A stretch of 64,000 bases of DNA from Halomonas sp. I5-271120 (GCF_030553075.1 NZ_CP130701.1:1240001-1304000); one strand, 5' to 3'; shown: positions 9,824 to 30,773, numbered from the stretch's first letter. Notes: generated by a model not told the origin, from the letters alone. Translations and numbers: made by a program.

Positions 9824-9861
9824 ATAATAAGGGGGTCCGGGCAACACTGCCCGCGACCCCC
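9824..9861 (-). terminator. Terminator between alaS and lysC
   Basis: Minus-strand hairpin GGGGGTCGCGGGCA-GTGT-TGCCCGGACCCCC followed by TTATTATTT, 8 nt after the alaS stop. A strong stem; read-through into lysC may still occur, because the intergenic gap is only 102 bp and no clear lysC promoter is visible. Confidence 0.72.
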
Positions 9862-9868
9862 TGTGAGC

Positions 9869-12478
9869 TTAGCCCAGCTGAGCCTCGACCCAGGCCGGCA
9901 CACTGGCCAGGGCCTCGGGGAGGGCTGAGGGATTACTGCCCCCGGCCTGCGCCATGTCGGCGCGGCCGCCGCCCTTGCCGCCCACCTGGGCGGCGACGTG
10001 TTTGACCAGATCGCCGGCCTTGAGACGCCCGGTCAGGTCGTTGGTCACACCGGCGATCAGACTGACCTTGCCACTGTCGGCATCGGCCACCCCGAGAACC
10101 ACCACGCCGGAACCCAGCTTCTGCTTGAGCTGGTCCATCACGGTTCGCAGCTCCTTGCCGGACACGCCCTCGAGCTGCTTGGCGAGCAGGCGAACACCGG
10201 CGATGTCCTGCGCTTCGCTCAGCATGTCGTTTCCGGCACTCGATGCGAGCTTGGCCTTGAGGCGTTCAAGCTCTTTCTCGAGGCCGCGATTGCGTTCGAG
10301 CAGCGACTCGACGCGGCTTTCGACCTGCTCGGGCTTGGCCTTGAGGCGCTCACCGACCCGCGCCAGCTGGGCCTCCTGGCCCTGGAAGTAGGCCAGAGCC
10401 GCCTCGCCGGTGATGGCTTCGATGCGGCGCACGCCGGAGGCGATGCCGGTCTCGGTGACGATATGGAAGCAGCCGATATCACCGCTGCGCGCCACATGGG
10501 TGCCGCCGCACAGCTCCACCGAGAAGTCGTCGGCACCGATGGTCAATACCCGCACATCGTCAGCGTACTTGGCCTCGAACAGCGCCGCGGCGCCCTTGGC
10601 CTTGGCCTCATCGAGGGTCATGTTCTGGATCTGCGTCGGCGCATTGGCCAGCACCTGGGCGTTGACGATGGCCTCGACTTCGGCGAGCTCCTCAGGCGTC
10701 ACGGCCTCGAGGTGGCTGAAATCGAAGCGCAGCCGCTCGGCGCTGACCAGTGAGCCCTTCTGCTGGACATGCTCGCCGAGCACCATCCGCAGCGCCTTGT
10801 GCAGCAGGTGAGTCGCCGAGTGGTTGCGCACCGTGGCGGCACGCAAGCTGGCATCGACCGTCGGCGTTACCGTGGCGCCAATCTTGAGGCTGCCCTCGAT
10901 CATCAGTCCCTGGTGCAGGTGGTGACCGGCCTGCTTCTGGGTATCGGTGACCTGGAAGCGGCCGCCGTCGACCACGAGGTAGCCGGTATCGCCCACCTGG
11001 CCGCCGGACTCGGCGTAGAAAGGCGTGCGGTCGAGCACCACCACACCCTTCTGGCCTTCTTCCAGTGCCGCCAGTTCGTTGCCCTCTGTATCGACCAGCG
11101 CCGTGATCTTGGCCTCGTCCTCGAGGCGATCATAGCCGGTGAAGGCGGTCTCGCCCTCGAGCTCCAGGGTAACGCCGTAGTCGGCGCCGAACTGGCTGGC
11201 CGCCCGAGCCCGCTCGCGCTGCGCTTCAAGCGCCGCCTTGAAACCGGCCTCGTCGAGAGAAACGCCGCGCTCGCGGCAGACGTCGGCAGTCAGGTCATAG
11301 GGGAAACCGTAGGTGTCGTAGAGCTTGAACACCGTCTCGCCGGGCAGCACGTCGCCATTGAGGGCGTCCAGCGCCTCGGTCAGCAGCCCCATGCCGTGAT
11401 CAAGGGTGCGTGCGAACTGCGCTTCTTCCTTGGCCAGCACGGTCTCGATCTGAGCGCGTGCCTGGCGCAGTTCCGGATAGGCATCGCCCATCTCGGCGTC
11501 CAGCGCCGCTACCAGCGTATGGAAGAAGCTGCCCTTGGCGCCAAGCTTGTGGCCGTGGCGCACCGCGCGACGAATGATCCGGCGCAGCACGTAGCCGCGA
11601 CCTTCATTGGACGGCAGAACGCCGTCGACGATCAGGAAGGCGCAGGAGCGGATATGGTCGGCGATCACCCGCAGCGACGGTGCGCTGGTATCAGTGTGAC
11701 CGGTCGCCTCGGCAGCAGCCGTCAGCAGGTTCTGGAACAAGTCGATCTCGTAGTTCGAGTGCACGCCCTGCATCACGGCGGCCACCCGCTCGAGGCCCAT
11801 GCCGGTATCGATGGACGGCTTGGGCAGCGGGTTCATGTTGCCCTGAGCGTCGCGATCGAACTGCATGAAGACCAGGTTCCAGATCTCGATGTAGCGATCG
11901 CCGTCTTCTTCCGGGCTGCCGGGAGGGCCACCCCAGACCTCGGGGCCATGATCGAAGAAGATTTCCGAGGACGGCCCACAGGGACCGGTATCACCCATCT
12001 GCCAGAAGTTGTCCTCGTCGAGCTTGGAGAAACGCTCGGGGTCGATGCCGATCTCGTCTTTCCAGATGCGCTCGGCTTCATCGTCGCTTATGTGGACGGT
12101 GACCCACAGCTTGTCCTTGGGCAGCCCTAGGCGCTCGGTCAGGAAGGTCCAGGCGAACTGGATGGCTTCGCGCTTGAAGTAGTCGCCGAAGCTGAAATTG
12201 CCGAGCATCTCGAAGAAGGTGTGGTGCCGAGCGGTGTAGCCGACGTTATCCAGGTCGTTGTGCTTGCCACCGGCGCGCACGCAGCGCTGGGCCGAGGTGG
12301 CGCGCACGTAGGGACGCGGGTCGCGCCCCAGGAAAACATCCTTGAAGGGCACCATGCCGGCGTTGGTGAACAGCAGGGTGGGGTCGTTGTCCGGCACCAG
12401 CGAGCTGGACGGCACGTTGGAATGTCCCTGCTCTTCGAAGAAGGTCAGAAAGGCCTGTCTGATCTCTGCGCTTTTCAT
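9869..12478 (-). CDS. alaS: Alanine--tRNA ligase
   Basis: Charges tRNA-Ala and hydrolyses mischarged Ser/Gly-tRNA-Ala. 869 residues, close to the 875 of E. coli. I chose the ATG at 12478, giving [20 protein letters not shown], the standard N-terminus; the frame is open to 12547 but adds 23 atypical residues. The class II catalytic domain occupies about 1-440, the editing domain has [11 protein letters not shown] and the C-terminal pair CGGTH, which together form the zinc/editing site, and the C-Ala domain ends the protein. Downstream of recA-recX as in E. coli. Confidence 0.98.
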   Translation of the reverse strand: MKSAEIRQAFLTFFEEQGHSNVPSSSLVPDNDPTLLFTNAGMVPFKDVFLGRDPRPYVRATSAQRCVRAGGKHNDLDNVGYTARHHTFFEMLGNFSFGDYFKREAIQFAWTFLTERLGLPKDKLWVTVHISDDEAERIWKDEIGIDPERFSKLDEDNFWQMGDTGPCGPSSEIFFDHGPEVWGGPPGSPEEDGDRYIEIWNLVFMQFDRDAQGNMNPLPKPSIDTGMGLERVAAVMQGVHSNYEIDLFQNLLTAAAEATGHTDTSAPSLRVIADHIRSCAFLIVDGVLPSNEGRGYVLRRIIRRAVRHGHKLGAKGSFFHTLVAALDAEMGDAYPELRQARAQIETVLAKEEAQFARTLDHGMGLLTEALDALNGDVLPGETVFKLYDTYGFPYDLTADVCRERGVSLDEAGFKAALEAQRERARAASQFGADYGVTLELEGETAFTGYDRLEDEAKITALVDTEGNELAALEEGQKGVVVLDRTPFYAESGGQVGDTGYLVVDGGRFQVTDTQKQAGHHLHQGLMIEGSLKIGATVTPTVDASLRAATVRNHSATHLLHKALRMVLGEHVQQKGSLVSAERLRFDFSHLEAVTPEELAEVEAIVNAQVLANAPTQIQNMTLDEAKAKGAAALFEAKYADDVRVLTIGADDFSVELCGGTHVARSGDIGCFHIVTETGIASGVRRIEAITGEAALAYFQGQEAQLARVGERLKAKPEQVESRVESLLERNRGLEKELERLKAKLASSAGNDMLSEAQDIAGVRLLAKQLEGVSGKELRTVMDQLKQKLGSGVVVLGVADADSGKVSLIAGVTNDLTGRLKAGDLVKHVAAQVGGKGGGRADMAQAGGSNPSALPEALASVPAWVEAQLG

Positions 12479-12613
12479 ATCTAGTCCGTGGCGATAAGCG
12501 TGTTGACGCTGCGGGCGAGCGGCCGCCGAGGCGGACCGACACGGCACGCCGGTGTCGTCGCAAACCTTGGAGTATAACGAGTCGGCGGGAAACTTTCAGG
12601 GGGGAAGCGCGGG

Positions 12614-13111
12614 CTAGTCGACCTCGGGGGCGTCCCAGGCATGGGCCAGGGCATATTTGAGCTGGTCGAAGTCAAAGCCACGGCCGGCAAGAAAACGCTC
12701 GCGCTTGGCGCGTTCCTTGGGCGCGTCACCGGGACCACTGAAGCGCCGAGCGAGGGTCTCGGCGGCCAGCTGATACCAGTCGACTTCAGCATCTTCGAGG
12801 GCCTCATTGGCCATCTCGCGCCCCACGCCGCGCTGATCCAGTTCGGCGCGCACCTTGCGCGGCCCCTGGCCGCGCAAGGTGCGCGAGCGCACGAAGTGCT
12901 CGGCAAAACGCTCATCCGACTGCAGGCCCTGCTCGGCCAGGGCATCGAGGCAGGCCGCCACGTCCTCGTGAGCATGCCCCTTGGCTGACAGGCGGCTCTC
13001 GAGCTCGTGGCGGGAATACTCTCGCCGCGCCAGCAGTCGAATGGCGTCGTCACGGGGTGACGACTGATCGCCGCCCCCGCCGCGTGTCGCATTGCCGGAC
13101 TCGAACGCCAT
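12614..13111 (-). CDS. recX: RecA regulatory protein RecX
   Basis: Binds RecA filaments and limits their extension and ATPase. 165 residues, helical three-repeat family: AIRLLARREYSRHELESRL, then CLDALAEQGLQSDERFAEHF and VRAELDQRGVG. Begins 3 bp after the recA stop, so it is probably made by read-through of the SOS-induced recA transcript. The Gly/Ser-rich first 18 residues are poorly conserved and the true start could be slightly downstream. Confidence 0.95.
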   Translation of the reverse strand: MAFESGNATRGGGGDQSSPRDDAIRLLARREYSRHELESRLSAKGHAHEDVAACLDALAEQGLQSDERFAEHFVRSRTLRGQGPRKVRAELDQRGVGREMANEALEDAEVDWYQLAAETLARRFSGPGDAPKERAKRERFLAGRGFDFDQLKYALAHAWDAPEVD

Positions 13112-13114
13112 GGA

Positions 13115-14176
<1,062 letters not shown>

Positions 14177-14249
14177 GGATGGCCTCCTGGAGTCATCAAA
14201 GGGAAAACGATGAGTTCTGAATACTGGGTCTAAATACGGATAGCAAACA

Positions 14250-14265
14250 CTGTATGACTGCACAG
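14250..14265 (-). promoter_or_regulatory. LexA (SOS) box of recA
   Basis: CTGT-ATGACTGC-ACAG on the plus strand, a perfect CTGT-N8-ACAG palindrome, 74-89 bp before the recA ATG and about 60 bp past the pncC stop. Placement fits LexA repression of recA. Confidence 0.92.
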
Positions 14266-14325
14266 TATTATGGAGAAAAAAACCGGCCGCGCCTACCGCT
14301 CAAACAACTTTTCCTGAGTGGCCTG

Positions 14326-14835
14326 CTAGCCCTCGAGCCGAACGATCAGCCCAACCAGCGCCGCCCGCAGCGCCTGCTCGCGCACCGCGTGGCGATCACC
14401 CTCAAAGTGCCGACATACGGCCTCCTGGGCAATACTGTCGCCCCAGGCCAGCCACACCGTCCCCACTGGCTTGGCCTCGCTGCCGCCACCGGGGCCGGCC
14501 ACGCCGCTGATGGCGACGGCAAGGCTCGCGCCGCTATCGCGACAGGCCCCAGCTACCATGGCATTGACCACCTCGCGACTGACCGCACCATGCGTTTCAA
14601 GGGTCGCCTCCGGCACGCCCAGCTGGCGCGTCTTGGCCGCGTTCGAATAGGTCACGTAGCCGGTCTCGAAGTAGCCGGAGCTGCCGGCGATCTCGGTGAT
14701 GGCATGGGCGACACCGCCACCGGTACAGGACTCGGCGGCGGTTACCGACGCGCCTCGGGCCCGGCAGGCCTCGCCCAGCCGAGTGGCGAGCGTGAGCGTG
14801 TCAAAGGCCTCGAGGGCCTCAGTGTTCCCCATCAT
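14326..14835 (-). CDS. pncC: Nicotinamide-nucleotide amidohydrolase PncC (CinA C-terminal family)
   Basis: Deamidates NMN to nicotinate mononucleotide in pyridine nucleotide salvage. 169 residues, stand-alone C-terminal CinA domain. Motifs: TAAESCTGGGVAHAIT near residue 32 with the catalytic Ser, ETGYVTYSNAAKTRQLGV, and ISGVAGPGGGSEAKPVGTVW. GGGAGG stands before the double ATG. Upstream of recA as in E. coli (ygaD) and Pseudomonas; divergent from mutS. Confidence 0.95.
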   Translation of the reverse strand: MMGNTEALEAFDTLTLATRLGEACRARGASVTAAESCTGGGVAHAITEIAGSSGYFETGYVTYSNAAKTRQLGVPEATLETHGAVSREVVNAMVAGACRDSGASLAVAISGVAGPGGGSEAKPVGTVWLAWGDSIAQEAVCRHFEGDRHAVREQALRAALVGLIVRLEG

Positions 14836-15030
14836 CTTGCCTCCCTGACGGCTGGCGGAGCAATGCTCTCGGAATGGCGGGTCAGCGCCTGACGAGGCGC
14901 GCCTGAGCGGGTAGAATATCGCCTTTTGCCGGTCCCTGACGAGTCACCCGTCCAGGCGACGCCATGTCCTCGCTGTCACGTCCAGCCGCGCCCTGCAGCG
15001 CCACGCACGCCAGAGCAATCAAGGAAGCCC

Positions 15031-17640
15031 ATGACCCAGGCCAGCGCCCAGCACACCCCGATGATGAGCCAGTTCCTGAAGATCAAGCGCGAGCACCCCG
15101 AGGTGCTGCTGTTTTATCGCATGGGGGACTTCTATGAGCTGTTCTTCGACGACGCCAAGCGCGCCGCCGCCCTGCTCGACATCACCTTGACCCAGCGCGG
15201 CCAGTCGGCGGGCAAGCCGATTCCCATGGCGGGCGTGCCCTACCACAGCGCCGAGGGCTACCTGGCACGACTGGTCAAGGCCGGCGAGTCAGTGGCGATC
15301 TGCGAACAGATCGGCGACCCAGCCACCAGCAAGGGCCCGGTGGAGCGCAAGGTGGTGCGCATCGTCACCCCTGGCACGCTCTACGATGAGGCGCTGCTCG
15401 ATGCCAGCCGCGATAACCTGGTACTGGCCGCCTATTCGCGTGGCGAGACCTGGGGCATGGCCTGGCTGGAGCTGTCCAGTGGGCGCTTCAGCGTACTGGA
15501 GGTCGAGGGCGAGGCCGAGATGCTCGCCGAGGTCCAGCGCCTCGATCCCGCCGAACTGCTGATCGCCGACAGCCAGGACCTTCCGCCCTCGATTGCCGAG
15601 CGCCGCGGCCTGCGCCGCCAGAGCGACTGGCTGTTCGATCTCGAGTCCGCGACCCGCTCCCTATGCGACCAGTTCGCGGTACAGGACCTGCGCGGCTTCG
15701 GCTGCGCCCACCTCGAGGCCGCCATGACCGCCGCCGGGGTGCTAATCGACTATGCCCGTGACACCCAGCGCTCCCAACTGCCTCACGTTACCGCCATCGG
15801 CGTCGAGAACCGGGACGACGCCGTGGTCATCGACGCCGCCAGCCGGCGCAATCTGGAGATCGACACCAACCTGGGCGGCAACAGCGACAACACCCTGGCC
15901 AGCGTCCTCGACACCACCGCCACCGCCATGGGCTCGCGCCTGATGAAGCGCTGGCTGAACCGGCCGCTGCACGACCGCCCGCGTGTACTGGCCCGCCAGG
16001 CCGCCGTGGCGCTACTGCTCGACGACGAGGCCTTCGTGGCCCTGCGCGAGGATCTGAAAGCCATCGGCGACGTCGAGCGCATCCTGGCCCGCGTGGCGCT
16101 GCGCAGCGCACGCCCCCGCGACCTGGCCCGGCTGCGTGACGCACTGAACGCCCTGCCCGGCCTCGAGGCGAGCCTCGCAGGCTTCGACGAGGGCACCGCG
16201 CTCGACGAGCTCAGGCGCCATATCCGCCCTTATCCCGCGCTTGCCGAGACGCTCACCCGGGCACTGGTCGAGAACCCGCCGGTGGTGATCCGCGATGGTG
16301 GCGTGATCGCCACCGGATATGACGAGGAGCTCGACGAGCAGCGAGGCCTGGCCGAAAACGCCGGTGACTACCTGATCCAGCTGGAGACCCGCGAGCGCGA
16401 GCGCACCGGCCTGGCCGGCCTCAAGGTCGGCTACAACCGGGTGCACGGCTACTACATCGAGATCCCACGCGCCCAGGCTCGCGAGGCGCCGGCAGACTAC
16501 ATCCGCCGCCAGACGCTGAAGAACGCCGAGCGCTTCATCATCCCCGAGCTCAAGGAGTTCGAGGACAAGGCGCTGTCGGCCAAGTCGCGGGCGCTGGGTC
16601 GTGAGAAGCTCCTCTACGAATCGCTGCTCGACACCCTGGGGGCCGAGCTCGACGCCCTGCAGCAGACGGGCCGGGCGCTGGCCAGCCTCGATGTGCTGGC
16701 GAGCTTCGCCGAGCGAGCCCAGGCGCTCGACTTCGTGCGCCCGACCCTCACCGAGGCCCCCGGCATCAACATCCAGGGCGGGCGCCACCCGGTGGTCGAA
16801 CACGTCAGCGAGGCGCCCTTCGTGCCCAATGACCTGGCCCTGGACGACAACCGGCGCATGTTGGTGATCACCGGCCCCAACATGGGCGGCAAGTCGACCT
16901 ACATGCGTCAGGCGGCGCTGATCACCCTGCTGGCCCACACCGGCAGCTTCGTGCCCGCCGATGCCGCCGAGATCGGCCCGGTCGATCGCATCTTCACCCG
17001 CATCGGCTCCTCGGATGACCTGGCCGGCGGTCGTTCGACCTTCATGGTCGAGATGACCGAGACCGCCAACATCCTGCACAACGCCAGCGACAAGAGCCTG
17101 GTGCTGATGGACGAGATCGGCCGCGGCACCTCGACCTTCGACGGCCTGTCACTGGCCTGGGCCAGCGCCGAGCAGCTGACCCGCTCGCGGGCCTTCACGC
17201 TGTTCGCCACCCACTACTTCGAGATGACCGCCCTGCCCGATCAGGCACCGGGGGTCGCCAACGTGCACCTGACCGCCGCCGAGCACAAGGACGGCATCGT
17301 CTTCATGCATCGGGTGGAAGATGGCCCAGCGAGTCAGAGCTATGGCCTGCAGGTCGCCCAACTGGCCGGGGTGCCCCAGCACGTCATCGCCCGGGCGCGC
17401 GAGAAACTCGCCGTACTCGAACAGCAGGAAATCGACCAGGGCCAGCGCCAGACACCCCTGGCCGACCCGGCAGCAGACATCGGGTCGAGTGCGCCCCCCT
17501 CGGCAGCGGCGCCTCGCCAGGACGACCTGTTCGCCAGCACGCCACATCCGCTGCTCGACGAGCTGGCCGGCCTGGATGTCGACGGCCTGAGCCCACGCCA
17601 AGCCCTGGAACTGCTCTACGCCTGGCGGGAGAAGGTCTAG
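15031..17640 (+). CDS. mutS: DNA mismatch repair protein MutS
   Basis: Recognises mismatches and recruits MutL. 869 residues. The ATG at 15031 follows AAGGAAG; the frame is open to 14926 but the extra 35 residues are not family-like. The mismatch-reading Phe-x-Glu is F34-Y-E36 in MGDFYELFF. The ATPase domain has Walker [10 protein letters not shown] (615-623) and the Walker B region [17 protein letters not shown]. The C-terminal tail with a beta-clamp-like QDDLF and dimerisation helix is present. Followed by a GC-rich hairpin at about 17642-17665 without a T-run, a possible weak terminator. Confidence 0.98.
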   Translation: MTQASAQHTPMMSQFLKIKREHPEVLLFYRMGDFYELFFDDAKRAAALLDITLTQRGQSAGKPIPMAGVPYHSAEGYLARLVKAGESVAICEQIGDPATSKGPVERKVVRIVTPGTLYDEALLDASRDNLVLAAYSRGETWGMAWLELSSGRFSVLEVEGEAEMLAEVQRLDPAELLIADSQDLPPSIAERRGLRRQSDWLFDLESATRSLCDQFAVQDLRGFGCAHLEAAMTAAGVLIDYARDTQRSQLPHVTAIGVENRDDAVVIDAASRRNLEIDTNLGGNSDNTLASVLDTTATAMGSRLMKRWLNRPLHDRPRVLARQAAVALLLDDEAFVALREDLKAIGDVERILARVALRSARPRDLARLRDALNALPGLEASLAGFDEGTALDELRRHIRPYPALAETLTRALVENPPVVIRDGGVIATGYDEELDEQRGLAENAGDYLIQLETRERERTGLAGLKVGYNRVHGYYIEIPRAQAREAPADYIRRQTLKNAERFIIPELKEFEDKALSAKSRALGREKLLYESLLDTLGAELDALQQTGRALASLDVLASFAERAQALDFVRPTLTEAPGINIQGGRHPVVEHVSEAPFVPNDLALDDNRRMLVITGPNMGGKSTYMRQAALITLLAHTGSFVPADAAEIGPVDRIFTRIGSSDDLAGGRSTFMVEMTETANILHNASDKSLVLMDEIGRGTSTFDGLSLAWASAEQLTRSRAFTLFATHYFEMTALPDQAPGVANVHLTAAEHKDGIVFMHRVEDGPASQSYGLQVAQLAGVPQHVIARAREKLAVLEQQEIDQGQRQTPLADPAADIGSSAPPSAAAPRQDDLFASTPHPLLDELAGLDVDGLSPRQALELLYAWREKV

Positions 17641-17792
17641 AGGCCTGGGCAGAGACGCCCCAGGCGTGCGCACCAGACAAGCCGACCGTCAGCTGAACAG
17701 GGCGGCACGATCAACGGGGAAAGTGTCCGCAACGCAGCACAACAGGCATGGATTCATGCCGAAACGTTCTGCCCGCCGGCCGCTGCGATGAC

Positions 17793-17821
17793 TTGCTGGC
17801 CCTGCACGCCACGACTAGAAT
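17793..17821 (+). promoter_or_regulatory. Candidate fdxA promoter
   Basis: TTGCTG (17793-17798) and TAGAAT (17816-17821), 17-bp spacer, 124 bp before fdxA. A second TAGAAT follows at 17833 and a hairpin GCGGCTT/AAGCCGC lies in the leader at about 17842-17864. The rest of the 304-bp mutS-fdxA gap shows no gene. Confidence 0.35.
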
Positions 17822-17944
17822 ATTCGCCCATTAGAATGGCGGCTTCTAATGATCAAGCCGCTTATAACTAGACTAGGCAAACGACTCATTCAGGGACACG
17901 GCGCATCATCGATGCCCCTGACAGCTAACGATCGAGGAAGCCCC

Positions 17945-18268
17945 ATGACATTCGTCGTCACCGAGAACTGCATCAAGTGCAAGTACACCGACTGCGTGGA
18001 GGTCTGCCCGGTAGACTGCTTCTACGAAGGTCCCAACTTCCTGGTCATCCACCCAGACGAGTGCATCGATTGCGCTCTCTGTGAGCCCGAATGTCCTGCC
18101 GAGGCCATCTTCTCCGAGGATGAACTTCCTGAAGGCCAGCAGGAATTCATCGAGCTCAACGCCGAGCTGGCCGAGGTATGGCCGAATATCGCCGAGAAGA
18201 CAGACCCGCTACCCGACGCCGAGGAATGGGATGGCAAGAGTGGCAAGAAGGAACTGCTCGAGCGCTGA
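17945..18268 (+). CDS. fdxA: Seven-iron ferredoxin FdxA
   Basis: Small soluble electron carrier with one [3Fe-4S] and one [4Fe-4S] cluster, like Azotobacter FdI. 107 residues from the ATG at 17945, preceded by GAGGAAG; a longer frame to 17849 is rejected. By the FdI pattern, Cys9, Cys17 and Cys50 hold the 3Fe cluster and Cys21, Cys40, Cys43 and Cys46 the 4Fe cluster. The order mutS-fdxA-small RNA is that of Pseudomonas. Confidence 0.97.
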   Translation: MTFVVTENCIKCKYTDCVEVCPVDCFYEGPNFLVIHPDECIDCALCEPECPAEAIFSEDELPEGQQEFIELNAELAEVWPNIAEKTDPLPDAEEWDGKSGKKELLER

Positions 18269-18304
18269 GACACGGCCATCGACGATGGCCAGGCGTGATC
18301 CACC

Positions 18305-18340
18305 AAAAAGGGCCGGCGAGAAATCGCCGGCCCTTTTTCA
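18305..18340 (+). terminator. fdxA terminator
   Basis: AAAAAGGGCCGGCGA-GAAA-TCGCCGGCCCTTTTT, a near-perfect symmetric hairpin with T-run, 37 nt after the fdxA stop. Confidence 0.92.
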
Positions 18341-18494
18341 TGCTGCTCCGTCCTGACTCGCGCTGAGCGCGCTGGTGATTGACGAAGAAGCGTCTAAACA
18401 CCGCTGCCATGCCATCAGAAAACGGGTCGAGTCGTCAGCTGCAGGACTTGTACGGCTCAACTTGCGTGCAGGCAAGCGTGTAAAAAACGGGCAC

Positions 18495-18518
18495 AAAAAA
18501 GGCGACCCGAAGGTCGCC
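18495..18518 (-). terminator. Terminator of the RsmZ-like RNA
   Basis: Minus-strand GGCGACC-TTCG-GGTCGCC followed by six T: 7-bp stem with a TTCG tetraloop. It defines the RNA's direction and 3' end. Confidence 0.9.
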
Positions 18519-18664
18519 CGCTCCTAGCCGTTCCTTGAGCATGTCCCTATGCTCGACTCCTGAGGTGACTTCCTTGCCCGGGAACGACTTCCTGTCGCAC
18601 CAGGCGCACCCGACTACCATCCCGTTGCATCCTGCCGGGAAAGCATCCTGCTTTCCCACATCCC
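18495..18664 (-). ncRNA. rsmZ: CsrB/RsmZ-family regulatory RNA (CsrA-sequestering)
   Basis: No gene explains this stretch, but the minus strand reads as an RNA of about 170 nt with some eleven GGA motifs, seven as AGGA, ending in a strong terminator. Several GGAs sit in hairpin loops: GGGAAAGC-AGGAT-GCTTTCCC (18637-18657), CGAC-AGGA-AGTCG (18585-18597) and GCAT-AGGGAC-ATGC (18539-18552). CsrA dimers bind exactly such loops. Position next to fdxA, on the opposite strand and after mutS, is the position of rsmZ in Pseudomonas aeruginosa (mutS-fdxA-rsmZ-rpoS); here eno replaces rpoS. The 5' end is inferred from a promoter-like pair at 18671-18698. RsmY or RsmX-type is possible; the synteny favours RsmZ. 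Confidence 0.88.
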
Positions 18665-18670
18665 AAGCAC

Positions 18671-18698
18671 ATTGTGGCAGCTATGACGGGGTTCTCAA
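18671..18698 (-). promoter_or_regulatory. Candidate promoter of the RsmZ-like RNA
   Basis: Minus-strand TTGAGA (18693-18698) and CACAAT (18671-18676), 16-bp spacer, predicting a start at about 18664. The -10 is weak, as expected for an activator-dependent promoter. The DNA upstream (about 18720-18815) is strikingly AT-rich, which may bind IHF or an H-NS-like protein. Confidence 0.5.
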
Positions 18699-18836
18699 GC
18701 CGGCCTAAGAGGGAGAAAACACCTTGCTCCTTATGTACTAGAAACCTAAAAACCATTTTTATCAGATACTTATAAAAAAACAAGCGTTTTAGAAGCGATC
18801 ATTTATTGATCAATGCCAAGTATATCGGGTGCAAGT

Positions 18837-18854
18837 TGTCGGTAATCTCTTACA
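18837..18854 (-). promoter_or_regulatory. GacA-like upstream activating sequence
   Basis: TGTCGG-TAATCT-CTTACA matches the GacA consensus TGTAAG-N6-CTTACA in 10 of 12 positions (right half perfect). Its centre is about 180 bp before the predicted RNA start, the distance I recall for Pseudomonas rsmZ genes. It lies on the far side of the AT-rich stretch. Confidence 0.7.
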
Positions 18855-18907
18855 AGCAATGAGGACATGAGGCGCACTCGCTCGAGCGCATACCATTGCC
18901 AGACACG

Positions 18908-18933
18908 AAAAAAGGCGCCCGCAGGCGCCTTTT
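18908..18933 (-). terminator. eno terminator
   Basis: Minus-strand AAAAGGCGCC-TGCG-GGCGCC-TTTTTT, 40 nt after the eno stop. Separates eno from the GacA-like box. Confidence 0.9.
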
Positions 18934-18972
18934 CGTCTTACCTTTTTTGTCATGTCACTGAGTATAGCGAGC

Positions 18973-20280
<1,308 letters not shown>

Positions 20281-20446
20281 TTATTATCGCTAAGCGTTGA
20301 TCCAGTCGGCGTGCCTGGAGGGAGTCACGGCTCCGCTCGAAAACGGTCTATCGACCACCGTCTTGTCAAAAACAGACGTCTATCGGGAACTGCATGCAAG
20401 AACTGAGGGGCTGACCTCCAGGCCGCCCCGACCACCCTCGAGTGGC

Positions 20447-22990
<2,544 letters not shown>

Positions 22991-23120
22991 TCAGAAGGCG
23001 CGGCAGGAAACCGCACCAGGATGGGACGACAGAATAGCAGAGTCGCCTTTACGGCTCAATTTGCCATCCGCCCCTCCTTGGCTCGCCGCCTGACCGAGGC
23101 CCTGGCGGCGAGCCTGTCGC

Positions 23121-24569
<1,449 letters not shown>

Positions 24570-24591
24570 TCAGGGCGGGGCCGATGGTGCA

Positions 24592-24636
24592 GCCCCGCCG
24601 GAACTCGGCTTATTCCGGTCGCCGCCGGGACTCGGC

Positions 24637-24663
<27 letters not shown>
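24592..24663 (-). repeat. 27-bp tandem repeat containing the gltB stop codon
   Basis: Two full 27-bp units (24637-24663 and 24610-24636) differ at two positions; a degenerate 18-bp third lies at 24592-24609. The first unit is the last nine codons of gltB, encoding AESRRRPE and TAA; the second repeats this in the same frame, stop included. It looks like slippage duplication of a gene end. Confidence 0.93.
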
Positions 24664-29088
<4,425 letters not shown>

Positions 29089-29542
29089 GGGCGCGCCTCA
29101 TCAATATTCAGTAGTCTTGTGTCCAGACGGCATTAACGTTATGTTTATTGGTTTTTCGTTATTTCCATATCGTTGCCAAGTGCCGTTTTCTGGCGCCGAA
29201 AAAGGCTAACCAGCATAGCCAGCCCCCTCTTCCGGCGCAATTCCCCACCCGCCTCGACGTCTGAAAAACCGCCGAAAAACGGCACCTTAGCGTATCTTCT
29301 GGGCAAAAAACCCTGACAGGTCAACCACTTGGCCCGTGTCCGCACGACTAGCTCATCAACATAGACTTTGGTCGCAAAAAGCCGCACAAGGGCATGCCAA
29401 TCATGCATAAGGCATGCGAGTTACTTTCTGCTTGTCGACAGCCTTTCATCGTTGGAGCGGTGCTCTAGGCCGCTCACTACCCAAGACTTGCCGATCATTT
29501 TTGTCGCCGATACAGCACAGGTCCAGCTACGAGCCCAGCCAC
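29089..29542. other. gltB upstream region; no gene seen
   Basis: About 450 bp between gltB and the aroB terminator. AT-rich near gltB (29100-29165), where its promoter should lie, but I cannot fix a -35/-10 pair. GGCATGCC and GGCATGC copies flank ATGC at 29393-29418. In Pseudomonas this position holds damX; no damX-like frame is present. The 87-codon minus frame 29145-29408 has no ribosome binding site. Confidence 0.6.
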
Positions 29543-29571
29543 AAAAAAGGCGCCCGTGAAACACGGACGCC
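29543..29571 (-). terminator. aroB terminator
   Basis: Minus-strand GGCGTCCGTG-TTT-CACGGGCGCC followed by TTTTTTG, 49 nt after aroB. Closes the pilMNOPQ-aroKB transcript. Confidence 0.9.
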
Positions 29572-29619
29572 TGATCATCAGCGTGGCGATAGACGCCCGC
29601 AGCCCCTGGCAGCGGCCCC

Positions 29620-30723
29620 CTAGCGACGGGGGAAGTCCGCCAGCAGCCTCTCGAGCATCTCGGCCGGGGTCGCATCGTGCAGGCAGGCATCACCGAGGCT
29701 TCGCAACAGCACCAGACGAAGCCGGGCGTCGATATTCTTCTTGTCCAGTCGCATCACGGTCAGGAAGTCCTCAACGCCCATGTCCTCGGGCGCCGCCAGC
29801 GGCAGGCCGGCAGCGGCAATGACCGCTGCCGCCCTCTCCACTTCGTCCTGGGTTAACCAGCCCAGACGCTGCGAGAGCTCGGCGGCCATCAACATGCCGG
29901 TACCCACCGCCTCGCCGTGCAGCCAGGCGCCATAGCCCTGGTGCGCCTCGATAGCATGGCCGAAGGTGTGCCCCAAATTGAGCAGCGCTCGGGCGCCCTG
30001 CTCGGTCTCATCGGCGGCCACCACCTCGGCCTTGATGGCGCAGCTTCTATAGATCGCCTCGCGCAGCGCGCCGCCGTCAAGGCCGCGCAGCACATCCATC
30101 CGCGCCTCGAGCCAGGCCAGGAACTCGAGATCGCGAATCAGGCCGTACTTGATCACCTCGGCGAGCCCCGCCGAGAGTTCCCGGGATGGCAGAGTAGCGA
30201 GAGTATCAGTATCGATCAGCACCGCCTTGGGCTGCCAGAAGGCGCCGATCATGTTCTTGCCTCGAGGGTGGTTCACCCCGGTCTTGCCCCCGACCGAGGA
30301 ATCGACCTGAGAGAGCAGCGTCGTCGGGACCTGAATGAAGGCGACGCCGCGCTGATAGCAGGCCGCGGCATAGCCCGTCATGTCACCGATCACGCCGCCC
30401 CCCAGGGCAATCAGGGTGCAGCGACGGTTGAAGCCGGCGGCCAGCAGGGCATCCCAGATGCGGGCCACCGACTCCAGGGTCTTGGTGTGTTCACCGTCCG
30501 GTAGTATCACCTCATCGACCTCGAGATCCTCGGGCAGCCCCCGCTTAAAGGCCTCGAGATAGAGCGGAGCGACCGTCTCGTTGGTGACGATCATCACCTG
30601 GCGACCGGCGAGATAAGGGGTGAGGGCATCGGGGCGACCCAGCAGGCCGGGGCCGATATGGATTGGGTAACTGCGCTCGTCGAGCGCCACGCTGAGGGTG
30701 CGAATAGCGGCGGATTGGGGCAT
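29620..30723 (-). CDS. aroB: 3-dehydroquinate synthase
   Basis: Second step of the shikimate pathway, NAD- and Zn/Co-dependent. 367 residues. Motifs: [33 protein letters not shown] (NAD site), [20 protein letters not shown], and the metal ligands in [12 protein letters not shown]. Follows aroK by 50 bp in the conserved aroK-aroB pair. The DAHP synthase that feeds it is 28 kb away in this window. Confidence 0.98.
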   Translation of the reverse strand: MPQSAAIRTLSVALDERSYPIHIGPGLLGRPDALTPYLAGRQVMIVTNETVAPLYLEAFKRGLPEDLEVDEVILPDGEHTKTLESVARIWDALLAAGFNRRCTLIALGGGVIGDMTGYAAACYQRGVAFIQVPTTLLSQVDSSVGGKTGVNHPRGKNMIGAFWQPKAVLIDTDTLATLPSRELSAGLAEVIKYGLIRDLEFLAWLEARMDVLRGLDGGALREAIYRSCAIKAEVVAADETEQGARALLNLGHTFGHAIEAHQGYGAWLHGEAVGTGMLMAAELSQRLGWLTQDEVERAAAVIAAAGLPLAAPEDMGVEDFLTVMRLDKKNIDARLRLVLLRSLGDACLHDATPAEMLERLLADFPRR

Positions 30724-30773
30724 GGAAAAACTCGTTCAGAAGGGCTCGGTTAGGAGGTGCAGCAAGGGCCCCG

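Noticed and set aside
9767-9868. Lysine riboswitch before lysC
   Set aside because: The 102-bp gap holds only the alaS terminator; there is no room for the aptamer.
10769-12130. 453-codon plus-strand frame opposite alaS
   Set aside because: Antisense shadow of a certain gene; same composition bias as other shadows (16012-17079, 44384-46303, 47184-48824).
18435-18783. Two overlapping minus-strand frames (74 and 78 codons) in the fdxA-eno gap
   Set aside because: They run through the RsmZ-like RNA, its terminator and promoter; the RNA explains the sequence better.
29145-29408. 87-codon frame upstream of gltB
   Set aside because: No ribosome binding site and no similarity to DamX or other families that I can recognise.
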